Part shown: one piece after another, positions 17,549 to 26,379 of the stretch | Layout: each line of letters begins with the position of its first letter | Position numbering within the stretch: position 1 is the first letter of the stretch | Origin: Bacteroidales bacterium | GTDB lineage: Bacteria; Bacteroidota; Bacteroidia; Bacteroidales; ML635J-15 | Length of the DNA: 64,000 nucleotides | Assembly (NCBI GenBank): GCA_017617125.1 | Contig: JAFZWY010000029.1 | Span: 114,276 to 178,275 of the forward strand | Direction of reading: 5' to 3' | The notes under the pieces: generated by a model | What the model was told of the DNA's origin: nothing | Database searches by the model: none | Seen by the model: only the letters and a program-made list of their open reading frames with translations | Position numbers and translations under genes: made by a program

Positions 17549-17582
17549 AATCCTGCTTGGTTTCCAGGCAGGATTTTTTTTT
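17549..17582 (+). terminator. Intrinsic terminator of the membrane protein gene
   Basis: AATCCTGC (17549-17556) pairs with GCAGGATT, followed by a run of T. Confidence 0.85.
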
Positions 17583-17590
17583 GAAAATAA

Positions 17591-17615
17591 AAAGCCAGCA
17601 ATTTGCTGGCTTTTT
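17591..17615 (-). terminator. Intrinsic terminator of typA
   Basis: AAAGCCAGCA and TGCTGGCTTT form a ten-pair stem with an AATT-type loop. It is flanked by A and T runs, so it can work both ways; on the minus strand it lies 17 bases after typA. Confidence 0.8.
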
Positions 17616-17631
17616 GTGGTTATTTGATTTC

Positions 17632-19452
17632 CTATTCTTCCTCGATTCCCTTTTCTCTTGCAGCACGCTTGCGTTCGAGCTGGTTGAGGATAATCTTTCT
17701 CAGTCGCATCGACTTAGGTGTGATTTCAATCATTTCGTCCTCGGCGATGTATTCCATTGCTTCTTCGAGCGAGAAACGTACAGGAGGTGCAATCTGAACC
17801 TTTTCGTCGGAACCTGCAGCACGTACGTTTGAAAGTTTCTTGGTCTTTGTAACGTTTACGCCAATGTCGTTGTAGCGCGTGTTCTCGCCGATAATCTGGC
17901 CTTCGTAAACTTCTTCGCCTGGGTAAATGAAGAACTTGCCACGGTCCTGCAACTTGTCAATTGAGTAGGGTATTGCCTGCCCTGTTTCGATAGCTATGAG
18001 AGAACCGTTACGACGAATGCCGAGTTCACCCTTCCATGGCTCGAAAGCATCGAAGCGGTGAGACATTACGGCCTCACCTTCGGTGGCAGTAAGAAGTACG
18101 TTTCTCATACCTATAAGTCCGCGCGAAGGAATGCGGAAGTCAAGATTGCTGCGGTCGTTGCGGCTTTCTATGTTCACGATTTCGCCCTTGCGCTGCGTTA
18201 CTATTTCGATAACTTTACCGGCAAAATCATCTGGAACCTGAATTGAAAGTTCCTCAACAGGCTCGCATTTCTGACCGTTTATTTCCTTTATGATTACACG
18301 TGGCTGACCGAGTTGCAGTTCAAAGCCTTCGCGACGCATTGTCTCGACAAGAATCGACAAATGAAGAATTCCTCGTCCGAAAACTGTGAACTTGTCTGCC
18401 GAGTCGGTGTCTTCTACACGCAAAGCGAGGTTCTTTTCTGTTTCCTTGTACAGACGTTCGCGCAACTGGCGAGAGGTTACATATTTGCCTTCGCGGCCGA
18501 AAAATGGTGAGTCGTTGCTTGCGAAGAGCATGCTCATTGTCGGTTCGTCAACCTTGATTGTGCTAAGCGGTTCTGGTTCGAGGTTGTCGCATACTGTGTC
18601 GCCGATGTCGAAAGACTCAAGTCCGAGCAATGCGCAAATTTCACCGGCCAATACTGGTTCCTTTGTCTTTTCCTTTGCAAGACCTTCGAAACGGTAGAGT
18701 TCCTTTATGGTTGACTTTATTATTGTTCCGTCGCCCTTTGCTACCGAAACAACGTCGCCAGCCTTTATGCTTCCGCGTGTTACCTTGCCGATTGCAATAC
18801 GGCCGGTGTACGACGAGTAGTCGAGGCTGGTGATTCGCATCTGCAGCGAGCCTTCGGGGTATTCCTGAGGTTTAATGGTGTCGATTATTACATCGAGGAG
18901 GTGAGAAACATCGTTGGTAGGATTCTTGAAATCGGGACCCATCCAACCCTGTTTTGCCGAACCGTAAACAACCGGGAAGTCGAGCTGGTCGTCGTCGGCA
19001 TCGAGGCTGCACATCAGTTCGAAAACCTTTTCGACGGTTTCTTCGGGATTGCAGTTCGGCTTGTCGACCTTGTTAACAACGACAATCGGCTTCAGCTTGA
19101 GTTCCAATGCCTTCTGCAGAACGAAACGGGTCTGCGGCATAGGTCCTTCGAATGCGTCGACGATAAGAAGAACGCCGTCGGCCATGTTCAGCACACGTTC
19201 AACCTCACCACCGAAGTCGGAGTGGCCAGGGGTGTCGATAATGTTTATTTTTACACCTTTGTATCTTACAGAAACATTTTTCGATAGGATAGTGATACCT
19301 CGTTCGCGTTCGAGTTCGTTGCTGTCGAGTATCAGTTCTCCGACTTTCTGATTGTCCCTGAATAGTTTTCCCTGGTATAAAATCCTGTCAACCAACGTGG
19401 TTTTGCCGTGGTCGACGTGTGCAATGATTGCTATGTTTCTAATGTCTTCCAT
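17632..19452 (-). CDS. typA: Ribosome-associated GTPase TypA/BipA
   Basis: 606-residue translational GTPase that binds the ribosome and helps 50S assembly and stress adaptation. Seen: G1 AHVDHGKT at residues 11-18, switch G3 DTPGHSDFGGEVERVL, G4 NKVD near 127-130, then the EF-G-like domains and the TypA-specific C-terminal domain (SRGLIGMRN, DRGKFFIYPGEEVYEGQIIGE split over the domain). Length is typical. It is transcribed alone, with a -7 element TAATTTTG at 19472-19479. Confidence 0.96.
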   Translation of the reverse strand: MEDIRNIAIIAHVDHGKTTLVDRILYQGKLFRDNQKVGELILDSNELERERGITILSKNVSVRYKGVKINIIDTPGHSDFGGEVERVLNMADGVLLIVDAFEGPMPQTRFVLQKALELKLKPIVVVNKVDKPNCNPEETVEKVFELMCSLDADDDQLDFPVVYGSAKQGWMGPDFKNPTNDVSHLLDVIIDTIKPQEYPEGSLQMRITSLDYSSYTGRIAIGKVTRGSIKAGDVVSVAKGDGTIIKSTIKELYRFEGLAKEKTKEPVLAGEICALLGLESFDIGDTVCDNLEPEPLSTIKVDEPTMSMLFASNDSPFFGREGKYVTSRQLRERLYKETEKNLALRVEDTDSADKFTVFGRGILHLSILVETMRREGFELQLGQPRVIIKEINGQKCEPVEELSIQVPDDFAGKVIEIVTQRKGEIVNIESRNDRSNLDFRIPSRGLIGMRNVLLTATEGEAVMSHRFDAFEPWKGELGIRRNGSLIAIETGQAIPYSIDKLQDRGKFFIYPGEEVYEGQIIGENTRYNDIGVNVTKTKKLSNVRAAGSDEKVQIAPPVRFSLEEAMEYIAEDEMIEITPKSMRLRKIILNQLERKRAAREKGIEEE

Positions 19453-19471
19453 CGTTATAAAAATGAGCGCG

Positions 19472-19479
19472 CAAAATTA
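19472..19479 (-). promoter_or_regulatory. Promoter -7 element (TAATTTTG) of typA
   Basis: TAATTTTG on the minus strand 19 bases before the typA ATG; no clear -33 element. Confidence 0.5.
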
Positions 19480-19589
19480 CAACAAATTTCCGTACCATTT
19501 TATATTTTTTTGAGCATTTGCATCGGAAAGTGGTACGACTTGTTCTTTGCGGTTGTTGAAAAGTCGTTTACCAATATTAAAAAATGATG

Positions 19590-19620
19590 TTTGCCATAAC
19601 ATGGGAAAAATGTAATTTTG
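19590..19620 (+). promoter_or_regulatory. Consensus promoter of fsa-tsaC
   Basis: TTTG (19590-19593), 19-base spacer, TAATTTTG (19613-19620), 23 bases before the ATG. An exact match to the phylum consensus. Confidence 0.85.
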
Positions 19621-19643
19621 TCGCACTAAATAATATTTAAATT

Positions 19644-20300
19644 ATGAAATTTTTTATTGATACTGCAAATCTGGATCAGATAAGGGAAGCTCAAGCATTG
19701 GGCGTTCTTGATGGTGTAACAACAAATCCGTCGTTGATGGCGAAGGAAGGCATTGCCGGCAAGGAAAATATAATGAATCACTATCTTAAGATATGTGAAA
19801 TCGTTGACGGCGATGTGAGTGCAGAGGTTATCAGCACCGACTATGAGGGTATAATCCGCGAAGGCGAGGAGCTTGCAGCTCTGCATCCGCAGATAGTTGT
19901 TAAGGTTCCGATTATAAAGGACGGAATCAAGGCTATAAAGTATTTCTCGTCGAAGGGAATCCGTACAAACTGCACCTTGGTGTTCAGCGTAGGACAGGCT
20001 TTGCTGGCAGCAAAGGCAGGAGCAACATACGTTTCTCCGTTCATCGGACGTTTGGACGACAATTGCACCGACGGCTTGCAGCTTATTGGAGATATTGTTG
20101 ACATGTACCAGCGTTATGGCTTCAAGACACAGGTTCTTGCAGCTTCTATCCGTCACACAATGCATATAATTGGCAGTATGCAGATGGGTGCCGACGTAGC
20201 TACATGTCCGCTTAACGCAATACTTGGTCTTTTGAAGCACCCGCTTACCGATGCAGGTCTGCAAAAGTTCCTCGAAGACTACCACAAACTGAACAAATAG
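19644..20300 (+). CDS. fsa: Fructose-6-phosphate aldolase / transaldolase-like protein
   Basis: 218-residue class I aldolase of the small transaldolase/FSA family, active in the pentose phosphate pathway. The N-terminus [13 protein letters not shown] and [13 protein letters not shown] at about 23-36 are hallmarks; the Schiff-base lysine is Lys87 in VVKVPII. Bacteroidota usually use this short form as their transaldolase, so the true reaction may be transaldolase rather than FSA. It abuts the next gene with no gap. Confidence 0.92.
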   Translation: MKFFIDTANLDQIREAQALGVLDGVTTNPSLMAKEGIAGKENIMNHYLKICEIVDGDVSAEVISTDYEGIIREGEELAALHPQIVVKVPIIKDGIKAIKYFSSKGIRTNCTLVFSVGQALLAAKAGATYVSPFIGRLDDNCTDGLQLIGDIVDMYQRYGFKTQVLAASIRHTMHIIGSMQMGADVATCPLNAILGLLKHPLTDAGLQKFLEDYHKLNK

Positions 20301-20921
20301 ATGTCAGTTCTAATTAGAATACATCCCGACAACCCTGCCGAACGTACAGTGAGGCAGGCTGTCGAGATTCTGCAGAATGGCGGTGTCATTATTTATCCTA
20401 CCGACACCGTTTATGGCTTGGGCTGCGACATTACCAAACCGAAAGCCGTAGAACGAGTTGCCCAACTTAAAGGAATAAAGGTTGAAAAGTCAAACTTCTC
20501 GTTCATTTGCGAGAACTTAAGCCATCTTTCCGACTACACCAAGCCAATCGACAATTCCATCTTCAAGATGATGAAGCGTAACCTTCCTGGGCCCTTCACG
20601 TTTATTCTCGAGGCTAACAATAACGTTCCTAAGATTTTAAAGCAGAACAGGAAGACTGTCGGTATTCGTGTTCCCGCCAACAAGATAATAACTGAGATAG
20701 TAAGAATGCTTGGTAATCCGATTCTTACAACCTCGTTGCGCATTGACGATGACATTATGGAGTATCCAACAGATCCCGAATTGATATACGAAGATTATAG
20801 GAATAGGGTAGATGCCGTGATAGATGGTGGACCTGGCGGTTTGATTGCGTCAACGGTTATCGATTGTACTGGCGGTGAACCCGAAATTGTCAGAATGGGA
20901 AGCGTAGAGCCTGATATTTAA
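20301..20921 (+). CDS. Threonylcarbamoyl-AMP synthase, Sua5/YciO/YrdC family
   Basis: 206 residues of the YrdC fold, which makes threonylcarbamoyl-AMP for the t6A37 modification of ANN-decoding tRNAs. Seen: IIYPTDTVYGLGCDI at about residues 30-44 and the strands around LPGPFTFILEAN and TVGIRVPAN. The lysines around KSNFSFICENLSHLSDY resemble the YciO branch, whose members may not be the main t6A enzyme, so TsaC versus YciO is open. Directly fused in transcription to fsa. Confidence 0.85.
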   Translation: MSVLIRIHPDNPAERTVRQAVEILQNGGVIIYPTDTVYGLGCDITKPKAVERVAQLKGIKVEKSNFSFICENLSHLSDYTKPIDNSIFKMMKRNLPGPFTFILEANNNVPKILKQNRKTVGIRVPANKIITEIVRMLGNPILTTSLRIDDDIMEYPTDPELIYEDYRNRVDAVIDGGPGGLIASTVIDCTGGEPEIVRMGSVEPDI

Positions 20922-20964
20922 ATTTTTGTTAAAAAAAATTAACAGGGGTTAATAAATTTTTTCT

Positions 20965-20972
20965 TAACTTTG
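20965..20972 (+). promoter_or_regulatory. Promoter -7 element (TAACTTTG) of the Ig-repeat protein
   Basis: TAACTTTG 22 bases before the ATG at 20995. No clean -33 element at the expected distance. Confidence 0.55.
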
Positions 20973-20994
20973 TCAAAAATAAAACGATTTTAGT

Positions 20995-23900
20995 ATGACG
21001 AGTAAATTTATCAAATTGTTAGTGGTAGTAGGCCTTTTGTTGGCGTCGGCTGCAAGTGTGATGGCAGAGGCCGACGATGTTGTTATAACAACAAGTGGTC
21101 GCGAGGTTAATCTTTGTACACATGAAAGCCAAACACTGAAAGTGTATGTTGGCGATACTACAGGAGAAATAACTAGTTTCTGCTATCAGTGGTATTATAG
21201 TGATGCAGCAGTATTCCCGAATGATACTACGGGCTGGGTGATGATTCCTGGAGCAGATAGTAGTGCTCTTGTTTTATCGAACGTTTCTGCCGATACAACG
21301 ATGGGAAATGCCGGATATTATTATTGTCGAGTTTCTTTTGGGTTCAATTGCATGAGCAGCAAGAATTCTGAGAGAATTGTAGTAAAGGTATTGTCTGGCG
21401 CTCCAACCATTGGTTCTATTTCGCTTACTACAGATAATAGTGTATGCGAGGGTACTCCGATTAATATACACGCCGACAATGTTACGGGTTATCAGCTTAG
21501 AAGGTGGCTCCATAATGGTGAAGTGGTTTCGTATGGCGGTTCATACTATATAGGCTCTACAACTGTTAGAGATGCTGGCGAGTATATTTTCGTTGCATCA
21601 AATGCTTGTGGTGAGACTACGATGTCAGGCACATTAAATGTGGAAGAACTGCCACGTATCGCAACACAACCTCGTTCGGCAGGTATTTGCGAAGGCGAAG
21701 ACTTGCACTTTGTAGTCGTTGCAACAGGCAGCAACCTCCAGTATCAGTGGTATTATAACAATGCTCCATATTCTGCAGCAAATGGTTCTGATACCAACGA
21801 TACTCTTGTTATAGCTCAGGCAGTTCACGATCCTAGCACATATTCAAATACATTCTGCGTTCAGGTGTCAAATTCATGTGCTACTGTTACTTCGATAAAC
21901 GTTGGTACTATAATCAGCGAGATGCCAACTATAGTTGGTAATCCTTTATCTGGAAATTATTGTAATGGCGTTGAGGTAACTCTTACTGCAGACGCAACGA
22001 CTTCGTATCCAACAGATACATTAACATATCAGTGGTTCCTTAATGGCGACGTTATCGAAGGAGCAACAAGTGATATTATTTCTTTTGCAATGGACTCGGC
22101 TCACATGGGAGAATTCTATTGCAAATTCACAAATGGTTGTGGAACCGTTGTTAGTAATTCTGCATTGTTGTATGTAAAGATGGGGCCAGTTATTGAAGGC
22201 CAACCTATTGACGCGTCAGTATGTGAAGGCGATGCTACACAATTATTCGCTAAAATAGTCGGTGAAGAACCTATTACCTATGCATGGTTGAAAGACAATG
22301 GTGCAGATCCTGTATATACCGATATTACTATGCCAAATGTGTCTGGTAATACTACAAGCACACTTGTGATAAATCCTGCAAGTGAAACTCACGAGCATTT
22401 TTATTTCTGCTATGCTTCGAACGAATGCGGCGAAGTTCGTACCGATACTGTATTCGTCACAGTAAATCAGCAGATAACAGTTTACCCTCCATTGGCAACA
22501 TCGTTTATTGCATGTTCGGGAGCTGATACTTCGTTAAGTGTTATTAATAATATTTACGAAGGTACAGTTCAGCTTGGCGCCAATGATTTTGAAGAGGCTG
22601 GTGTTACGTTTGCATGGCACCGTCATGGAGAAACCGAAGTCATAGCAGAAGGTCCAGTATTACATTTTGCAGGACTGCAGGATACTGATAATGGATATTA
22701 TGTATGTGATGTTACAAACTCGTGCGGTACAGTTTCCGAAGGCCCAATATTTGTAAGTGTTCTAGCGTCTCCGAATATTACAGTTCAGCCTCACGATATA
22801 GATGTATGTACTGGCGGTCCTGCTTTTACGGTTTCTCTCACAGCCGAAGGCGACCAGCTTAGATATTCATGGTATCGCAACGGTGTTTATATTGGAACCA
22901 ATGCTCCGTCGTATACAGCACCTACAGTAGCACAGCAGTATGCTGGAGAATATTATTGTGTTGTTGCATCAGAGCAGGGCTGTCCGACAGTTTATTCCGA
23001 TACAATAACAGTGAGTGTAGGTACAACTCCTGCTATTTCATGGCAGCCGACTCCTAATACCGTGGCAATATGCGAAGGCGAACCGTACGCGCTTAGGATG
23101 AGAGCTACTGGCGAAGGTATCCACTATCAGTGGTACAACAATGGAATAGCAGTTCCTGGCCAGACAACAGATTCTCTGTATATCGCTCACGTAACTAGAA
23201 ACAATACAGGTGAATTCTATTGCATTGTATCGAATGCTTGTGCTGAAATTCCGACTGAACATGCTCACCTTACAGTAAATAACGCTCCAGATATGACACT
23301 TGGCCCGGATATCAATGCATGCCGTGGACAATCGGTTGTACTCGGACCTCAGGGTGATGCCGAATATGGACACTATTCATGGAACTATGGTACTTATGGT
23401 TATCAGCCGACATTGACAGTTACACTTGGTGGAACATATTTTCTTGAAGTGTCAGATTCCGCACATGGAAACTGCGTAGCCCGCGATACCGTAAGGGTTG
23501 TTTACCACGATTATTTCGACATAGCATTCGATTCTACACCAATAGTTACCTGTGGCGAATTCTTACTTGATGCAGGCGCAGGTGCGGCCGAATACCAGTG
23601 GAGTACTACCGATATTACCAGTTCGATTACAGTTGGTATGAACGGATATTATATGGTAACTGTCGATGGCGACGGATACGGATGTACTACTTCGGCAGGT
23701 GTAAATGTAACTATCGGAGAAGCAATTGAGATTAGTTTGGGTGACGATATTACAATATCAGAAGATTCGATTGTTGAAATAGGCGTTCCTGCAATATTCC
23801 AGTCGTATATGTGGAATACAGGTTATACAGGACCGAGATTGACTGTCGAAGGTAGTGAATATGGTGTTGGCTTGCATACTTTCTGGATTGAAGTTTCGAA

Positions 23901-24207
23901 TGGAATGTGCTCAGCAAGGGATTCTCTTACTATCAACTTCCTCGAAGCTGGAATCGAAGAGGAGACACTTCCAACATTGAGCGTATATCCAAATCCAGCC
24001 AACGATCATGTTAACATTGTTTCGGCGAACGGCGCAATGAATCAAATCCAGATCTTCGACATTATGGGTCGTCTTATCAGAACCGAGGTTGTTGATTCTG
24101 AATTTGTCACCTTGGATGTCGCTTCAATGGTTGATGCTACATATTTTGTAAGAATAGTTTACAGCGATGGTAATTCAAGCGTAAGCAAGCTTATAATAAA
24201 TAGGTAA
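20995..24207 (+). CDS. Large T9SS-sorted surface protein with tandem Ig-like repeats
   Basis: 1070 residues. A signal peptide (1-24, SVMAEA) is followed by about eight Ig-like domains of 85-100 residues, each with CEG/CNG, a central YxW and a closing YYC...N.CG pattern; then three related shorter repeats from about residue 760 (LGPDINACRGQSVVLGP, AGAAEYQWSTTD, QSYMWNTGYTGP); and a T9SS sorting domain from about 985 (LSVYPNPANDH to KLIINR). It is expected on the cell surface as an adhesin or structural protein. It contains roughly fourteen D(S/T)(A/I/L/M/T/V) sites, the Bacteroides O-glycosylation motif. Its stop codon overlaps the ftsX start by one base. Confidence 0.88.
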   Translation: MTSKFIKLLVVVGLLLASAASVMAEADDVVITTSGREVNLCTHESQTLKVYVGDTTGEITSFCYQWYYSDAAVFPNDTTGWVMIPGADSSALVLSNVSADTTMGNAGYYYCRVSFGFNCMSSKNSERIVVKVLSGAPTIGSISLTTDNSVCEGTPINIHADNVTGYQLRRWLHNGEVVSYGGSYYIGSTTVRDAGEYIFVASNACGETTMSGTLNVEELPRIATQPRSAGICEGEDLHFVVVATGSNLQYQWYYNNAPYSAANGSDTNDTLVIAQAVHDPSTYSNTFCVQVSNSCATVTSINVGTIISEMPTIVGNPLSGNYCNGVEVTLTADATTSYPTDTLTYQWFLNGDVIEGATSDIISFAMDSAHMGEFYCKFTNGCGTVVSNSALLYVKMGPVIEGQPIDASVCEGDATQLFAKIVGEEPITYAWLKDNGADPVYTDITMPNVSGNTTSTLVINPASETHEHFYFCYASNECGEVRTDTVFVTVNQQITVYPPLATSFIACSGADTSLSVINNIYEGTVQLGANDFEEAGVTFAWHRHGETEVIAEGPVLHFAGLQDTDNGYYVCDVTNSCGTVSEGPIFVSVLASPNITVQPHDIDVCTGGPAFTVSLTAEGDQLRYSWYRNGVYIGTNAPSYTAPTVAQQYAGEYYCVVASEQGCPTVYSDTITVSVGTTPAISWQPTPNTVAICEGEPYALRMRATGEGIHYQWYNNGIAVPGQTTDSLYIAHVTRNNTGEFYCIVSNACAEIPTEHAHLTVNNAPDMTLGPDINACRGQSVVLGPQGDAEYGHYSWNYGTYGYQPTLTVTLGGTYFLEVSDSAHGNCVARDTVRVVYHDYFDIAFDSTPIVTCGEFLLDAGAGAAEYQWSTTDITSSITVGMNGYYMVTVDGDGYGCTTSAGVNVTIGEAIEISLGDDITISEDSIVEIGVPAIFQSYMWNTGYTGPRLTVEGSEYGVGLHTFWIEVSNGMCSARDSLTINFLEAGIEEETLPTLSVYPNPANDHVNIVSANGAMNQIQIFDIMGRLIRTEVVDSEFVTLDVASMVDATYFVRIVYSDGNSSVSKLIINR

Positions 24208-25079
24208 TGAAAAACTCAAATATCAAGAATAAAATCAGAGGTGCTTACTTTACTTCGGTAGTAAGCATCTCGCTTGTTTTATTGCTGCTCGGTATAGTAG
24301 GCTTGCTGATGCTGAATGCCAAGCAGATGTCCGACTATGTAAAGGAAAACCTTTGTTTTTCGCTTATAATCGATAACAATGCTTCCGAACCAGACATAAA
24401 GCAGTTCCAGAAGACTCTCGATACCCACGATTTCATCAAGTCTACCGAGTATATCACTAAGGACGAAGCTGCTGAACAGCTTAAGGAAGATTTGGGCGAG
24501 GACTTTGTCGAAACATTGGGATACAATCCTTTGTCGCCGACAATAAACGTATATCTGAACTCAGATTATGCAAGTCCAGACAGCATAGCCAAGCTCGAAA
24601 GTTTCTTCATGTCAAAGTCAGACATAGTGAATGAGGTTTCATATCAGCAGAACCTTGTAAACCTTATCAACGACAATATCAAGAAAGTAAGCATAATATT
24701 GCTGGCTCTCAGTGCATTGTTCTTCCTTATTTCGTTTGCATTGCTCAACAATACAATTCGTTTGCAGATTTATTCGAAGCGATTCATTATCAACACGATG
24801 AAACTTGTTGGTGCAAAGAAGAACTTTATCCGTCGTCCTTTTATTGCTTCGGGCGCATTGCAGGGTCTCATTAGTTCGATTATTGCAATTGCACTGCTAT
24901 ATGGCATTATTTATTTTGCAAATGCACAGCTTGGAAATATTATGGGATCGATTGATCCTTGGATTATAGCACTGCTATTTGTGACTGTTGCTGTTATCGG
25001 CGTGTTGCTGTGCGTATTTGCGACATTACTTTCGATAAACAAGTATTTACGTCTGAAAACAATAAATCTGTATTACTAG
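24207..25079 (+). CDS. ftsX: Cell division protein FtsX (ABC transporter permease subunit)
   Basis: 290 residues: an N-terminal membrane helix (about 18-36), a periplasmic domain about 40-160, then three helices (about 165-185, 215-240, 252-275). The FtsX pattern KLVGAKKNFIRRPF lies between helices 2 and 3. With FtsE it transmits division signals to cell wall hydrolases. ftsE is not in the window. The gene starts on the last base of the Ig-repeat gene stop codon (TAATG), an unusual coupling. Confidence 0.9.
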   Translation: MKNSNIKNKIRGAYFTSVVSISLVLLLLGIVGLLMLNAKQMSDYVKENLCFSLIIDNNASEPDIKQFQKTLDTHDFIKSTEYITKDEAAEQLKEDLGEDFVETLGYNPLSPTINVYLNSDYASPDSIAKLESFFMSKSDIVNEVSYQQNLVNLINDNIKKVSIILLALSALFFLISFALLNNTIRLQIYSKRFIINTMKLVGAKKNFIRRPFIASGALQGLISSIIAIALLYGIIYFANAQLGNIMGSIDPWIIALLFVTVAVIGVLLCVFATLLSINKYLRLKTINLYY

Positions 25080-25080
25080 T

Positions 25081-25425
25081 ATGATACGCAGGAAAGAAGA
25101 AGCCGAAGTTATTGATGTCGAGAAACCCGCTGGCGGTCAAGGACATATTTATAAGAACATGATGGTAAATGCATCGGAGATGTTCGGCAAGGGACGTATG
25201 GTTGCACGTATTGTACTGCCGTCGGGTAGCAGCATTGGCGACCATGCACATGTCGAGGATGCCGAATTGTATTACATTCTGAAAGGCGAGGCAGTTGTTA
25301 CTGACAACGACAAGACCGAGGTCCTGCATGCGGGTGATGCTTTGTTTACAGGCAACGGCAATCGTCACAGTATAACGAACAAGACCGATGAGGATGTTGA
25401 GTTTTTGGCGGTAATACTTGGATAA
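25081..25425 (+). CDS. Single-domain cupin protein
   Basis: 114 residues forming one cupin barrel. The metal-binding motifs are visible: SIGDHAHVEDAELYYILKGE (first motif, with two His and Glu) and HAGDALFTGNGNRHSITN (second, with His). Such proteins are small metal-dependent isomerases, dioxygenases or sugar-binding proteins. The substrate is unknown. It lies one base after ftsX and is probably co-transcribed. Confidence 0.85.
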   Translation: MIRRKEEAEVIDVEKPAGGQGHIYKNMMVNASEMFGKGRMVARIVLPSGSSIGDHAHVEDAELYYILKGEAVVTDNDKTEVLHAGDALFTGNGNRHSITNKTDEDVEFLAVILG

Positions 25426-25460
25426 GGAAAACAGTAGTGTTCACAAAAGAAACGTAGGTT

Positions 25461-25550
25461 GTCATGCTGAACTTGTTTCAGCATCTGCTACAGAGACACA
25501 CTCCTTTTTTTAGATCCTGAAATAAATTCAGGATGACTAAAAAAGGAGTG
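25461..25550. repeat. Nested palindromic intergenic element, GTCATGCTGAA family
   Basis: Two small palindromes point outward: GTCATGCTGAAC...TTCAGCAT (25461-25484) and ATCCTGAA...TTCAGGATGAC (25514-25536). The second sits inside a larger inverted repeat, CACTCCTTTTTTTAG at 25499-25513 and CTAAAAAAGGAGTG at 25537-25550. Flanks GTCAT and ATGAC are complementary. It resembles palindromic repeats that, from memory, recur between genes in many Bacteroidota. No coding potential. Confidence 0.7.
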
Positions 25551-25601
25551 ATTTTTTTGCGACATTTTCATTCCAGTCATTGTCTGTGTGCGAACAATAA
25601 C

Positions 25602-25638
25602 AAAAAATAAGGCGACCTGAAAGTCGCCTTATTTTTTT
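25602..25638. terminator. Bidirectional terminator between cupin and sufT
   Basis: AAAAAATAAGGCGAC pairs with GTCGCCTTATTTTTT around a CTGAAA loop. It reaches into the stop codon of the minus-strand gene and can end transcripts from both sides. Confidence 0.85.
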
Positions 25639-25951
25639 AGAACATATTCAATTCCAATTTTGCTTCTTCGCTGAGCATTTCGGTTGTCCAAGGCGGGTCG
25701 AAAACAAGGTTGATGTTTACCGATTTCACGCCTTCGACGTTTTTCACGGCATCACGTGCCCACATTACCAGGTCTTCGGACATTGGGCAGTTTGGTGCTG
25801 TCATGGTCATGTCGATTTCGACATCGTTGTCGTCGGTAATATCGATGCGATAGACCAGCCCCAGTTCGTAAATGTTGATGTTTATTTCAGGGTCCTTCAC
25901 CGTGCGTAAAGCTGCGATTATGTCCTGTTGTAATTCGAGTCGTGTCTTCAT
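25637..25951 (-). CDS. SufT/MIP18-family Fe-S assembly factor (DUF59)
   Basis: 104-residue MIP18 domain protein. The pattern VKDPEININIYELGLVY near the N-terminus, DMTMTAPNCPMSEDLV near residue 55 (with the conserved Cys) and a C-terminal FDPPWT are all typical. Members assist iron-sulfur cluster maturation. It is last in a trxA-sufE-sufT run, four bases after sufE. Confidence 0.88.
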   Translation of the reverse strand: MKTRLELQQDIIAALRTVKDPEININIYELGLVYRIDITDDNDVEIDMTMTAPNCPMSEDLVMWARDAVKNVEGVKSVNINLVFDPPWTTEMLSEEAKLELNMF

Positions 25952-25955
25952 CTGC

Positions 25956-26372
25956 TTACTTTTTTGAGTATGCTAAAGCGTATATCTTTATCTGTTTTAC
26001 CATCGACAGAAGTCCGTTTGAGCGGGTGGGGGACAAGTGCTGCGTAAGACCGATCTTTTCGATGAAGTAAAGGTCGGCGTTTAGTATGTCCTCTGGAGTC
26101 TGGTTCGACATCACCTTTATCAGCAACGACGCGATGCCTTTTGTAATGATTGCGTCGCTGTCGGCTGTAAATACGATTTTGCCGTCGACGAATTCTGCGT
26201 TGAACCATACCTTAGACTGGCAGCCTTTGATAAGGTTGCTGTCGGTACGGTGCGCTTCGTCGAATGCAGGAAGTTCGCCACCAAGCTCAATGAGGTAGGC
26301 GTACTTGTCCATCCAATCCTCAAAGACGGAAAAATCTTCGATAATTCCGTCTTGAATTTCATTTATTGTCAT
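25956..26372 (-). CDS. sufE: Cysteine desulfuration protein SufE
   Basis: 138 residues; accepts persulfide sulfur from SufS and passes it to the SufBCD scaffold. The catalytic cysteine is Cys51 in IKGCQSKVW, the same position as in E. coli SufE. Its partner sufS is about 18 kb away (6323-7540). It lies seven bases after trxA, suggesting co-production with the reductant for protein persulfides. Confidence 0.93.
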   Translation of the reverse strand: MTINEIQDGIIEDFSVFEDWMDKYAYLIELGGELPAFDEAHRTDSNLIKGCQSKVWFNAEFVDGKIVFTADSDAIITKGIASLLIKVMSNQTPEDILNADLYFIEKIGLTQHLSPTRSNGLLSMVKQIKIYALAYSKK

Positions 26373-26379
26373 TTTCGGA

